A stretch of 64,000 nucleotides of DNA from the NCBI GenBank assembly GCA_032719365.1, contig CM064861.1, positions 77,558,863-77,622,862 of the forward strand, read 5' to 3'. This document shows, one piece after another, positions 10,969 to 22,323 of the stretch. Position 1 is the first letter of the stretch. Every line of letters begins with the position of its first letter. The position numbers and the translations under genes are program-made. Source of the stretch: Prinsepia uniflora (taxonomy: Eukaryota; Streptophyta; Magnoliopsida; Rosales; Rosaceae). Below the pieces are notes generated by a model. The model saw only the letters and a program-made list of their open reading frames with translations. It was not told the DNA's origin and searched no databases.

Positions 10969-12154
10969 AGTTAGTATCAGAGTGAGGCAGGCTCGTTTGA
11001 TACACATGGTACTCTGATACCAGTTGGTATCAGAGCATGTTTTGCTCGTGGAGTACGCGCAGGTCGAGGATGTGATGTCTCTGAAGTCGTAATAGCCCGT
11101 CATCAACCTGGTACTTAGCGCATTAGTACGAGGTTTCGGTAGCATCGAACCTTAGTTAGATAAATTTTATCAAGTGGTACGATCGTTTGAAGTTCGATTG
11201 GCATGGAATACCACGTGTTTTGATGGTTGATCCCGAGGAGGATCAGTATTCGTGTGGATCCGACGGCTTAGAGCCGTAGTGGTACTGGAATTAGGATCCA
11301 GTGGATCGGTAGTGACCGTATGACGACTTGAGAGTCGTGACCGCTCGATGGTAGTGTCGTTTCGGTTAAAGGATGTACGGAGTCATACCAGTGTGGTTAG
11401 AGGTCAGGGTCGCCCAGTTTACGATGTCCCTGTACGACTACACTCACGACAGTTGGGAATAGGAATGTGTGATTCTATTTGGCATGTGTTTCCATGTTTT
11501 AGGGTGTCGGACCCTATAAGGATGTAGATTGGCAGAGATGCCGGAGTGGTTGTTGCGCCACACGACAGGACGCCGGCTGGTACAGAATGTCGACTGGCAG
11601 GAAATGCCCGGAGTAGATGTGGTGTGACGCGATAGGACGCGATTGCTCACGTAGCGCATGTGCAATATTGGAACCGGAGTACGGCCAGTTCTTGTAAAGG
11701 CCAGTGGCTGAGAGCCGTAGAGTTACGAGAGGACGAGATCCTCATAGTGTAGTTATTGGCTGGTTTGGTACTAGTATTGGAGTATGACGACTCTTAGGAG
11801 TCGAGAGTAATGGATCGCTCAGGAGGCTTGGGTTGCGGTGGGCAGCCGGGTTCGTGATAACCCTAGTAGGTGATCGATTGGACAAGTTACCAAGAGTGTG
11901 GTACTTGTGGTCGGATCCAGAGGTGGACCGCATGGATTTGGAGTCTCAGTAGCAGAGTGATTCTGAGATTGTTCTGTACGAGGTTGTGGCAGACGCTGCT
12001 ATCGATAGACGTGATCGAGTCTTATCTAGTTGGATAGACTCAGGTTACCGTGACGATTGTGACGATGGGATTCGTCAGTCGTAACGTTGATACGAGGTGC
12101 GTGAGTGACGAACAGTACGAGCAGTGATTCTGGATTCGACTCGGTGATGGCTAA
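10969..12154 (+). mobile_element. Internal non-coding region of element Y
   Basis: This follows the LTR end at 10968. A degenerate primer site TTAGTATCAGAG (10971-10982) is followed by a perfect TGGTATCAGAGC at 11025-11036. Between them lies ACTCTGATACCA (11011-11022), the inverted copy. From 11037 the sequence matches rc(1-1334) of element H, starting with the stretch around 'gtcgaggatgtgatg'. No long frame and no gag-like motif was found. It appears to be a leader or LARD-like body, 3'-truncated at the junction near 12154. Confidence 0.7.
11025..11036 (+). promoter_or_regulatory. Primer binding site (iMet tRNA) of element Y
   Basis: A perfect TGGTATCAGAGC. Its downstream context matches that of the primer site in H (1335-1346), so this is the original site. 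The first, degenerate copy at 10971 lies directly at the LTR edge and seems to belong to a 55-base insertion. Confidence 0.8.
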
Positions 12155-12674
12155 GTTCATAGACAGCTGGCACGTTCAATTCCGACATTCGAGGAAGAAG
12201 TTATGACGTTCGAAAGTTTAGGTGCATTTTGGTAATTTTGATTAAAGGAGGCAAAATGTTGACTTTTGGACTGGAAGGTCCGATGGCCGAGGGTAGAGGT
12301 CCGTTACGTAGATTGGGATGATACGAATCCGTAGACAGGCGGCACGTCGAATTCGGACGTTCGACGGCGAAGTTACTGTTCACGAAAGTTTCGGGGTACT
12401 ATTGCACGAATTACGAGACGTATGTCATTTGGCAGTTAGTGGGCCCAGATATTTTTAGGATGACCAATGGATGAGTGACAAGTGTCACCCATTCACTGGC
12501 CATCCCTTTTCCTTCATGCATTTCACCATTCTTCTTCATCGATCATTTTTCCTTCATTCCCAAATACAATCCTGATCTCAGTTTGAACCCAAAACCAATC
12601 CAACCTTTCCCATTCGACCATGATTGAGACCAGAGAGTGAGAGAGGGACTGAGGAGGTTGCTGGACGGCCAGAA
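12155..12674 (+). mobile_element. 3' LTR of element X, first part (5' end missing)
   Basis: It matches 3491-4012 of the 5' LTR of X almost base for base, including the two modules and a palindrome (12469-12494). It starts in mid-LTR after the shared AGTT and is interrupted by W at 12675. It resumes at 18909. Confidence 0.8.
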
Positions 12675-12874
12675 TGTGACGACCCGTCCCAAATTAACGG
12701 GATTAATTAAGAATTAATGACGGATTAGCGAGACTAACCGGAGATTAGACGAGGATTAGCGGACGTTCGGGCGAAATGAAGATTTTGCCCCTAACATGGG
12801 CAAATCGTTTACTTTTCATTCAGGCTGTCAAATGGACTTTGGCCGATGACTGTGACGTAGTTCGTGACGTCACG

Positions 12875-15800
12875 TGATAGGACCCGTCCCCGAAGGACAT
12901 AGATAACCGTGCCCGGTCCTGCTCCCGTCTGACAAGTCAACTGAAAATCCGAAACTACCCTTCAGCACCTGCCAGACAAAGGATATTTTCGCCTGTGCCC
13001 ACTCATACCTCTACCTCTCGAATAGCCTCGATCATCGCACCACGACCTGAAAGGTCAATAAAACAGAAAATGTGTGAGTGGACAAAAATGACCTCTTATA
13101 AAAACAGTTGCCAAAACACATTCTTACCCTCCAGTTTTCACAAACGTGCATGCATATCATAAAACATGAGTAATAGTATGAAATTATTCAAGTATGAACA
13201 GTGGACCAATAAAATCAAAATACGTTTTCCCATGGTCCATAAAAACTCATGTTCACCAAATCAGTTCAAGTTATAAAACAGCAAATCCCGGCTCTCAGGC
13301 CAAAACATGTGAACACCATCACCTGGCCACAAAGACAAAAAACCCGTACTCAAAACCGGTACGTAATCACAAATATCATGTTTCTAAATTCCATGTCCAC
13401 ATATTTTCCTTAAAACTCATTTTCATTAAATCAATTTATATTTAAAACCACGGTTTCCTCGAAATCATTTTCCACAAAACCACGGGACTTATTTCCATAT
13501 CCTGTTGCTTAGAGTCACGTTTATCCCTGCAACGCATGCAAATCAATAGGCTCAAGGATCGCTCAAAATCCGAGCATCCGCTGCTGTGAACACATCACCA
13601 GTCAGCAATCCGTCGCCGTGAAAACCTCACCAGCCGACGATCCGGATCTCGTGAACACATCACTTACCGATCCATATATAATCCAGCACATCTGATCTGA
13701 GTCAAGCCTCCCTCGGCTGCTCGAGAAAGATCGTGCTACTTGACCTCTTCGGGGTAAGCACTTCCATCCCGAAGGCGAGCGTTATCTCCAGGGTGCACTC
13801 CGGGGAAAAGCGTATTTCCACCTGAAAGCCCTAATTATCCGCAACATATCGTCATCACAAAAACCAGTGAAAACAGTTGCATTGAAAACCAAATCATTTA
13901 CAATACAGGCTCTCAGCCCCAAGTCCCGATTTACTTTATAAATCCAAAAATCATCAATATCATCATGTAATCACATGGAAATACAAATCCAATCAAAATC
14001 ACAATTTCATTGGGTCTCAAGCCCAAAATATCATTTTCACGCAAATCCGTGCAACCGTAAACCCGAGTTGCCACGATCACGTAAATCCTAAAATCAATCA
14101 CTGACTCATAATCCGAGTCCAAATATCATTTTCAATTTCCTGACTCATAACCCGAGTCAAAACATCATTTTCAATCCGGGCCTAGCCCAAAACATCAATT
14201 GCATCATTTCTCGAAAATCGTGCTAAAATATAATATAATAATCATAAAATTGAGAAATCATTGGATTGAAACATAAATCATGCCAAAGCATATAAAATCA
14301 TATAATAAAGCATTTAAAGCATATATGCATCCATCACTGTTAGAAAACAAAGTCCACTCACACACACCGTCCAAAACGGTCCGTTAACGTTCTGCACGTT
14401 TTTCCGTAAATTCTGGAAATCACAACTCATGTCCAAAATCATTATAGAGGGTTACTAACATCTCAAAATACTTCACATAATTTTCCCCAATTTTTCTGGA
14501 ATTTAAATACGTATTTAACACGTAAAACAAAACTTCGGATACGCGGAACATTACCGAAACGATATCCGATTTTCCAGAAACCAGCGTCAAAATGTCCGTT
14601 ACACTGAGAAGATTTAAAGTCATGTTGACTTCACCTTGAAACAAGGCTTCACGCGCCCTCACGCGCCGCCCAAAGTGGCTGCGCGTGACCACCACGCGCC
14701 TGCTACAGTAACCAGCACAGTTGTCATCTTCGCCCGTTTGTCTGGTAAACGGGTTGGAAAACCCGCGATAGAACCCGACTCAATCTCACTCAATTCGACA
14801 TCAATTCAATCCAGTCTTTCAACTGATCCCTTGTAATCCATCTCCATTTAAGTTCTGTAAATTGAATTACACAAATCAGGGTCTAAATCTTCACAACTCA
14901 CGATCAAACTTCGACGGGTCTCCTATTCGGGTTTGTCGATTTTGTCCCTGATTTCCGAATTAATTCATCCAGTTAGTATCGTGAGAGTGTATTGAACGTT
15001 TTTACAAGATCAATTTGAGAATTACTTACCTCTAACTAGTAGAACCCAAGCTCGATTTTAAACGGCAATGGAAGCTTCTGTTCTTCCTCAATTCGACACG
15101 ATTTCTCCTCGTTTTTGTTGCAGGGAGTTTCGTTTTGATCCTAGAAGTCGAATTCAATCCTCAATTGTGATCCTCACAGCTCATAATCTCGAATTCGAAA
15201 GTCCCCCCAATTTTCAAGATTTTTCGATTCAGAATTAACCCAGGGGCCTCACTGTCACTCGAGTTTCTCTCTCAATTCGGCTTCCTCAGTCTCCCAATTA
15301 CACAAATGCAGCTCAACAATGGTTTATCAGCTGTTAATTGACAATGATTAAGACAACCCATAATTTAGGGAATTTGTGTCTAAAGTGGTATAATTGTGTT
15401 TTCCCTAATACACGATTCCATGTTCTCTGGGGCAAGAAGAAGACAAAGTGACAGATGTCACCGTCTGGAAGCAAGAATCAATGTTAAAAGACCATTTTTC
15501 CCTTCGTTCGACAAATTACCTTTTTGCCCCTAGATTTCCGTGACCCGTAACATGGTCAACTGAACTCCATTTCCGACGTGCCGCCTGTTGTTGGATTCGT
15601 ATCAACAAGACCTATGTAACGGTCTTTGGCCCTCGTCCATTGGACTTCCCAGATCAAAAGTCAACATTTGGCCCCTAATTTGCCAAATTACCAAAATACC
15701 CCTCAACATCCGAACGTCAAAACTTTTTCCTCGAATGTCGGAATCGAACGTGCCACCTGTCTATGAACTCGTGACGTCCCGAACTATGTCACGGTCATCG

Positions 15801-15969
15801 GTTAAAGTCCATTTGACCGTCCGATCAAAAAGTCAACATTTTGTCAACGCTAGGGGCAAAACGGTCATTTTGCACAATTCGTCCGATTTCACTCATCTAA
15901 TCCCAGATTAGTCATTCTAAACTATAATTAATTAATATTCAATCCTGACACTCGGGACAGGTCATTACA
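12875..15969 (-). mobile_element. Solo LTR V (LTR-A, 3095 bp)
   Basis: A minus-strand copy. On plus it reads TGATAGGACCCG...GTCATTACA and is flanked by the exact duplication tcacg (12870-12874 and 15970-15974). The flanking W sequence reads smoothly across when V is removed ('gtgacgtcacgagttcatag'). On minus it holds GTGAGTGGAC (rc of 14352-14361), a repeat-rich middle (about 13540-14180) and the acceptor-like TTTCAG|GTCG (CTG on plus at 13047-13049). Confidence 0.93.
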
Positions 15970-17439
15970 TCACGAGTTCATAGACAGGTGGCACGCTCGA
16001 TTCCGACGTTTGGGGAGGAAGTTATGACGTTCAGAAGTTCATGGGCAATTTGGTAATTTGAGCCAAAAGTTGACTTTTGATCCGAGAGGTCCGATGGCCG
16101 AGGACCAAAGGACGTTACATAGATTTGGATGATACGAATCCATAGACAAGCGGCATGTCGAATTCGGACGTTCGACGGAGAAATTACAGTTCACGAAAGT
16201 TCGAAAGTACTATTGCGCGTTTTACGAGGCGAGGGACTTTTGGACTGAAGTGGGGCCCAGATATTTCTGTGCTGCCCAATGGATGAGTGAAAAGTGTCAC
16301 TCATCCACTGGACATCATTTTCCTTCATGCATCCATCCCCCCCGTGCATCGATCATTCCCTCCTAATCCAAACCAAAACCCGATCTCCCATTTCATCCAA
16401 TCCAAACCCTTCAACCCTATAACCCGGTTTCAAAGGACAGAGAGTGAGAGGAGGACCTGAGGAGGGGGTTGGCCGGCCAAGGGAGCGCCGCCGTGGACGG
16501 CGGAGGCCAACTCGTGCACATGTGATTGATTTTTACCCGATTCCTTCAATTTTTCTTTTGTGACGTTGTGATTGATTTTGGGTGGTTTGGTGGGCTTAAA
16601 TAGGCTGTTAGGAAGGTTTGGGATTAGTTTGGACGGATGTTGAAGGCTGGGAAGCCCAGGGGAGATTTTGGAAGTTTGAACCGTGGAATTTTTAGGGTTT
16701 GAGGTGGATTTGATCATCCGAACAAACTCCTAGGATCAAAATAGGAATTTAGGGATTGATTAGGAAGGAAATCGGACCAAAATGAGAGCGGAGGAGCCCC
16801 GAACCGGTCACGCCGGTCCAACTGGACCGGCCGAACCAGGAAAATCGGTTCAGACCGGTCGATCCCATCCAGAAGACAATGAACAGTCCTGGCGCGTAAG
16901 GCCCACGCGCAGGACCGTTCTTGGGCGCGTGAGGGCGCGTGCTAACTCTTTTGGGGATGTGTTCAACACACAAAACCTTCTATTCGATGTAACGAACATT
17001 TTGGGACTGGTTTCGTGTCAATCGGACATCGTTTCGATATAGTTCGGCATGTCCGAAGGTTTATGTTCGGTTTTAAAAATAGTTAGAAAATCCGAAAAAT
17101 TACGGGGCTTTAGTGAGGGGTTATATAAGTAGTTAGTAACCCTCTAAATGAATTTGGATAGGTTCGGGAATCCCAGAGGTAACGATTGACCCGGGAGACG
17201 GTTATGGCACGCGTATCGAGGCACGACTTCGGACGGTCTGTGAGTGGACCCTTCTCTCGAATTCATGCATGCATAAATGTTTATAAATGCTTTTAATACA
17301 TATTTTGTGTTTCCATGAGTGCAATTGTTGCGGTAGCCTAGGATTTACGTATTTGCACGTATTTCGAGATTTACGATTTTATACCCTGCTTATACGTGCT
17401 AGGTTTTCAATGAGGTTTCATGAATTGATTTTGGATTTG

Positions 17440-17800
17440 GAAACATGAACTCGGGCGTGAGACCCATTTGATTTACAAATCTCGGACTCGGAGTCCATTT
17501 GATTTGATGAGGAATCGGACCTAGGGTCCATTTGAGCTGTACGATCGGACCGATGGTCCCGTTGGTTTACGATTCGGGTTTGAGGCCCAGTTAGTAGTAC
17601 TATCAGGCTTGATTCCCCGTTGATTGATGATATCGGGCCTAACACCCATTTAGTTGAGATATCGGGCTTAAGGCCCCGTTGGTTGTGAAATCGGACGTGA
17701 GGTCCTGTTGGTTTATGGTATCGGGCTTAAGGCTCATTTGGTTGTAACATCGGGCTTGAGTCCCAGTTCGATTTATATGAAATGAGAATTCGGGCATGAG
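17440..17800. repeat. Minisatellite 1 in solo LTR W
   Basis: About ten degenerate units of 30-36 bp around 'atcgggcttaaggccc' and 'gttggtt'. It lies in the intron-like interval. The unit sequence differs from that of Z, although the theme (cgggc...gggccc) is related. Confidence 0.8.
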
Positions 17801-18304
17801 ACCCTATTGAAATGTGGATTTAGGCCGAGGCATGTCAAAGTGATTTGAATCGGATTCGAGGAATCCTGTTGAAATGAATCGTGTATGAGACCCAGTTGAA
17901 AAGTATTTGATATGAATGAACCCTCCATATGATTATATGGTCTCCTCCAGACGTCGACCTGGAGAGTGACGATCCACAGACCAGAGTGGGTATCCCCATA
18001 GGGATCCCGTTCCAGGAGTGGTGGTTACTTATATTGTTGTGGTCCCGGACCAGATTCCGGAGAGATATGTGGACTAGATCCAGAGAGAGAGAGATCGGAC
18101 TAGATCCAGAGATTGAGTCTCCCAAATGGAGATTCCTGGGAGAAGATTCGGAGTGGGACCCCGAGTAGTGTGCACACTAGATAGATTGATGACATCGTGA
18201 CTATATCGGTGATGTGTTCCCTAGGGGCTGTATGCCCCGAGTTGGCATCTTCTCCGGAAGTGCCTAAGATGGGTTATACGTATGTTGATATGTATGTGGT
18301 TTTT

Positions 18305-18432
18305 AAGAAAAGTGATTTGAGGGCGGAGGCCCTGTGTGTTATGATTTAGAAAGTGATTTGGGGCGCAGACCCCGTATTCGATGATTTAGAAAATGATTTG
18401 GGGGCGGAGACCCCGTACTTGATGTTTTAGTA
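18305..18432. repeat. Minisatellite 2 in solo LTR W
   Basis: Three units of about 40-43 bp with the core 'gggcggagaccccgta' followed by 'gatgatttagaaa'. It lies downstream of minisatellite 1, in the same intron-like interval. Confidence 0.8.
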
Positions 18433-18908
18433 TTTCACTGAGAACGGATTTGGGCTGAGTTCCCACATGCATTGTTTTATGGTTTTGAGTTGTGACTTCG
18501 GGTCGGGGACCCAAATGGATTTATGGGTCATGACGGTTTATGGGGTCAGGCATGAACCCTTGAAAGGTTTTCTAATTATTGTCAAAGGTTTTTTTTTATG
18601 AATAATTGATAAATGGTTTTGAATGCATGCATATGTATTTATGAAGGGCATAAATGTCTTTATGCAAAAATTGTTTTTAATAAAATATTTGTTTTGTCCA
18701 CTCACAGTTTTCTTGTTTTAATACCCTTCAGGTTGATCGCGGATGCGGGCTGTAGTAGAGACGAGACATCACTCACCTCCTCCTACGATCCTGACGCACT
18801 CTGATAGCCCCGACGAGGGCTAGAGACGGAATTTTCCCTGGTCTGACACGTGGTGTCAGACGGGATCAAGTGGGTCCCGGGGGATTTGGGACCGGTCCTG
18901 ACACAGAA

Positions 18909-20364
18909 CCTCCGTAGACGGCAGCTTGGAGGGGGCAAACCTGAGAGGTAATCAGTTTAACCATTTTTGATCCATTTTCCATTTTTTATGTTATGAGCTT
19001 GTTTGGACATTTGGTTTGAATTACATAGGTTTCTAGGGAGTTGTTAGAGAGGTTTTGAGGGCGGTTAGACGTCGAGGAAGCCGTGGGTGAGTTTTGGAAA
19101 ACTTGGACCGTGAGGTTCAAGTTGAACCGTGGGATTTTATGAGGTTTTAGTTAGTTTTGATGATTGGAATGGACAGGAAATGAGAAAAAAAGAATTATGG
19201 GATTGATTAGGTACAAAACGGACGAAAAACAAGGAAGAAATGGGCCTGGACCGGTCACTCCGGTCCAGTTGTAGAAGGCAGACCGAACCGCCCGGTCTGA
19301 ACCGGTGCTGGAGGTTAAAGACGGCTATAGTACCCGGCGCGTAGGCTCACGAGCAGGGGGTTTTCAAGGGCGCGTGTGAGCGCGTGGGGAGGATTTTGAT
19401 GGTGCTTTCAACACGTGAAATCTTCTATTCGATGTAACGAACATTTTGTGATTAGTTTCGTGTCGATCAGACACCATCTCGATAATGTTTGGGGCATCGG
19501 AGGATGTTTTCTATATATATATATATATATATATATGAATGGCATGGATGCTATAGATCATGAAGGTTCAGGGGGACCGGGCATGAATATTTATGTTATG
19601 TATATATATGTTCATATACCTTCCTTTACTTCTATTATCTCCTCCGAGGAGGGTCGTTGGCTTGGGTGGACCCCGGAGTAGTCACGGAGCACCGACTGAG
19701 TGGAGTCGCCACCAGTTGGGTTCCTTACTCTCAGGAAGGCATGGATCGTAACCTCAAGATGGGTCATTGGTCTACGGACACTGACCTTGGACTCTGAGAG
19801 ACTTGGGTTTGAGACCCCGGGTAGCACGCGCGTAGCTTTGGAAACCGTGACAGGATTGGTTGTGTGGATTATATGTATATATGATATATAATATGAGATA
19901 TGATATGTGATATGCACAGGTTTTGGGTAGTGGCCCGTGTACGTGATTTCATTATGGTTTTGGGCTAAGTCCCACATGGATTTGGGCAGTGGCCCGTACG
20001 GTTGATTCTTATTATTCTTTCATTATGATTTTGGGCTTTGTTCCCACCTATGGATCATTTGGTTAAATGGTTTTCGAATGCAAGCATGCTTTTTAGTGAA
20101 GGGTACAAATGTCTTTCGATAAACTGTTTTTATAAACTCTTGTTTTGTCCACTCACAGCTTTTAATGTTTTGACTGCCCTTCAGGTTGACAGCGGATATG
20201 GATTGTAGTAGAGACCGAGATATCACATACCTCCTCTGGATTCTGGCGCACTCCGATGGCCCGAGAGGGCTAAGGTCGGAAATATCCCTTGTCTGACACT
20301 TCGTGTCAGACGGGAGCAGGGTCATCCCGCGTTAATCCCGGCAGGATTAGGATGAGTCCTGTCA
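18909..20364 (+). mobile_element. 3' LTR of element X, second part
   Basis: It continues from 12674 across W, with the line 'ggacggcggcttggaggggg' of the 5' LTR (about 4020) recognisable at 18915. It ends GTCCTGTCA at 20364. Compared with the 5' LTR it has a deletion around 19505-19530, where a (TA)n run (19511-19536) now sits. It retains CCCTTCAG|GTTG near 20180 and the terminal stem-loop at 20293-20313. Confidence 0.8.
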
Positions 20365-20369
20365 TCTTA

Positions 20370-21004
20370 GCTCCTAAACATCCTAATCCGAAGTCGAAAT
20401 ATAAAGGGGGGTTTGGGTTTATCTGTTTCCCGTGGGTTCCTCCTCCGTCCACGGCGGCTGGCCGTCCTGCCACCATCATCACGTCCTCCCACTCATCGTC
20501 AGCCTCCCTTGGGTTCACATGGATTCAGATGGGAAAGGGTTTGGGTCTAGGGTTCACTGGGTTTGGATGGTCGATCGAATGAAACAGAGTGGGTGTGGTT
20601 GCATGTATCTGTGTAAGGGACGCAATGGACCGGTGACACTTGTCACTCATCCATTGGGCCTGGGGAAACGATATGGGCCCCACTCAGGACAAACGGCCAC
20701 TTTTACCTCATAAAACGTACCGCCGTTAATACTACCTCGGAACATCCTTGAACCGTAACTTTTTCGTTGAATGTCTAATTTCGACGTGCCACCTGTCTAC
20801 AGACTCGTATCGACCCGATCTACTTAACGGTCCTCGTCCCTCGGCCATCGGACCTCCTGGGTCAAAAGTCAACTTTTTACCCTCGTTTAGGGAAAAATTG
20901 TAATTTCGCCCTGAACGTTCGTTAATCCTCGACTAATCCCCGATTAGCCCCATAATCCGTAATTAGTCTTAATTAACCCCTAAGATCAGGGACGGGTTGT
21001 TACA
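20370..21004 (-). mobile_element. LTR of element H, upstream part
   Basis: It continues the minus-strand LTR broken at 3289. On minus it starts TGTAACAACCCGTCCC at 21004. It holds the palindrome relic near 20629-20652 and one to two tandem modules ('acctgtctacagactcg' on plus). To its right lies ttaat followed by the LTR of element B. Confidence 0.8.
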
Positions 21005-22323
21005 TTAATCATCTCAATTACCTTCATACATTTTTCAATATTATAAATGCACCGACAGCTGCTAACACTTACAATATGATTTACCTTTCACTTTTGACTA
21101 AATGCACCCATATCGATCAACATTAAGTGTTTTTAATTCTACTCTAAGTGCATCGACAGCGGATAAAACACATAGCATCAAATTTAAGTATGAAGCACTA
21201 AAATGTATAAAACAACTAAGATTCATAAAGTAAGACACATGGAGATTGTATTTAACACTTACAAGTATTAGCAAGAAAATACCACACATATGTTGAACTA
21301 TAAATAAAACCCATAACAAAAATAAGAGTTTAAGTAAATGGAGAGCAATTGTTACACTTTCAAGGTGGATGAAAACAATGGATTGTTATTCACACGGTTC
21401 TCCGATAGTGGACGGAACCTTGTGAAAATGGTAGAGTTAAAACACGGGAAATGCGGACTTAAACTCTAAACTTTGTATTGGAAATATTTTGCCTTAGTTT
21501 CTCTTAAGGAAGGCTCAAATGTGTACCTCAAAGAAGAAGTAATCTAAACAAGGAAAATGAACCCATATTTATAAGGAAAAAAAACTACTTAAACTCTAAA
21601 AAAAATAAATCAAAGTAAATACAAATTACAATAAAAAATTAAAAAGTGAAATGATGAGATTGGGCTGATTTTTAGGGAAAAGATGTTTGAAAAATCAGCA
21701 AAGAGGGCTGCTGGTGTGACTCGGCAGGGCTGGAGTAGCTGGGCAAGTGAGTTTCGGTGAGAAGCAGATGAGTTGGGCTATAGGAATCGGCGGAACAGAA
21801 GGGGCAGCCGGCGTGGGCTTCATCACTCATGCACTGACAAGGAGTCGGTAGGTTCGGTAGACGCAAGCTGACAGGGGCAGAGAACAGTCGCGTTTTCGGA
21901 ACTGACAAGAGAAATGACTGATCTACGCACGCGTGCCGAATTCTCCAAATCCAGGTTGGTAGGCGCTCGCCGAACTGGTGGTAGACTAACTGAGAGCAGG
22001 CGCCTTGGGCTGGGCTTGTGTATGCCTTTGGCGGGCTGGGCTAGTTAACTGCAGTGGGCTGGATTTCTTTGGGCTTCAGCAACTTTCCATCGAAATTCTA
22101 AGATAATTTTGGTGGCCTTCTTTCTTTTAGTCATATCTTTTTTGTTAAAACTCCGATTGCGGTGATTCTTTAGCCAAAATGCTCAGAATTCCATGTTTTA
22201 TTTATTTCTACAAAAATCCCACAAAATATATTATTTTATCTAATTGTTTATTATTTTAATATTGAAAGTTGAGTATAAAGGGTATAAAATAATATAAAAT
22301 AATCCTTAATTAACGGCCTATCA
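21005..22323 (-). mobile_element. 3' LTR of element B (3' end lost to H insertion)
   Basis: On minus it starts TGATAGGCCGTTAATTAAGG at 22323. Its part at 21010-21665 matches 39548-40206 of the 5' LTR closely. A TATA-like element (rc of 21566-21573) lies in the shared region. The rest of this LTR would lie beyond the left edge, on the far side of element H. Confidence 0.85.

Larger units (their letters stand above)
6012..12154 (+). mobile_element. Element Y (LTR-A family): 5' LTR plus part of the body
   Basis: It begins TGTGACGACCCATCCC at 6012 with actaa to its left. Its LTR covers 6012-7146 and 10016-10968, interrupted by solo LTR Z. The LTR ends CCTGACA at 10968 and is followed by a primer-site region and an internal stretch to about 12154. 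The 3' LTR and most of the body are missing. The body stops at a junction with the 3' LTR of X, where AGTT (12154-12157) is shared by both partners. Y lacks the 26-bp palindrome found in most sister copies. Confidence 0.75.
12675..18903 (+). mobile_element. Solo LTR W (LTR-A), split by solo LTR V
   Basis: It starts TGTGACGACCCGTCCC at 12675 and ends CGGTCCTGACA at 18903. An exact duplication cagaa flanks it (12670-12674 and 18904-18908). Without V (12875-15969 plus one target copy) it is about 3.13 kb. It carries a palindrome with one mismatch (16281-16306), GTGAGTGGAC at 17240, two minisatellites (about 17440-17800 and 18310-18430), GTCCACTCAC at 18696 and CCCTTCAG|GTTG ending at 18731. A 9-bp stem with a 3-base loop (18841-18861) lies near its 3' end. 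Confidence 0.92.
3290..20364 (+). mobile_element. Element X (LTR-A family), rearranged, with nested insertions
   Basis: A plus-strand LTR-A element inserted in the LTR of H. Its 5' end is TGTAACGACCC at 3290 and its 3' end is GTCCTGTCA at 20364. The two ends share copy-specific traits, such as the ATATGATAT-rich run at about 5600-5655 and 19868-19915, so they are the LTR pair of one element. Its own internal region is absent. The 5' LTR stops at 6011, where Y begins. The 3' LTR starts abruptly at 12155, lacking its first 201 bases. The simplest history is insertion of Y into the 5' LTR of X, followed by a deletion that joined the body of Y to the 3' LTR of X. Confidence 0.7.

Noticed and set aside
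19612..19977. 121-codon minus-strand frame with tyrosine/isoleucine/histidine-rich runs
   Set aside because: It lies in the 3' LTR of X over an ATATGATAT-rich run; the homologous place in the 5' LTR (5460-5654) has a shorter, altered frame.
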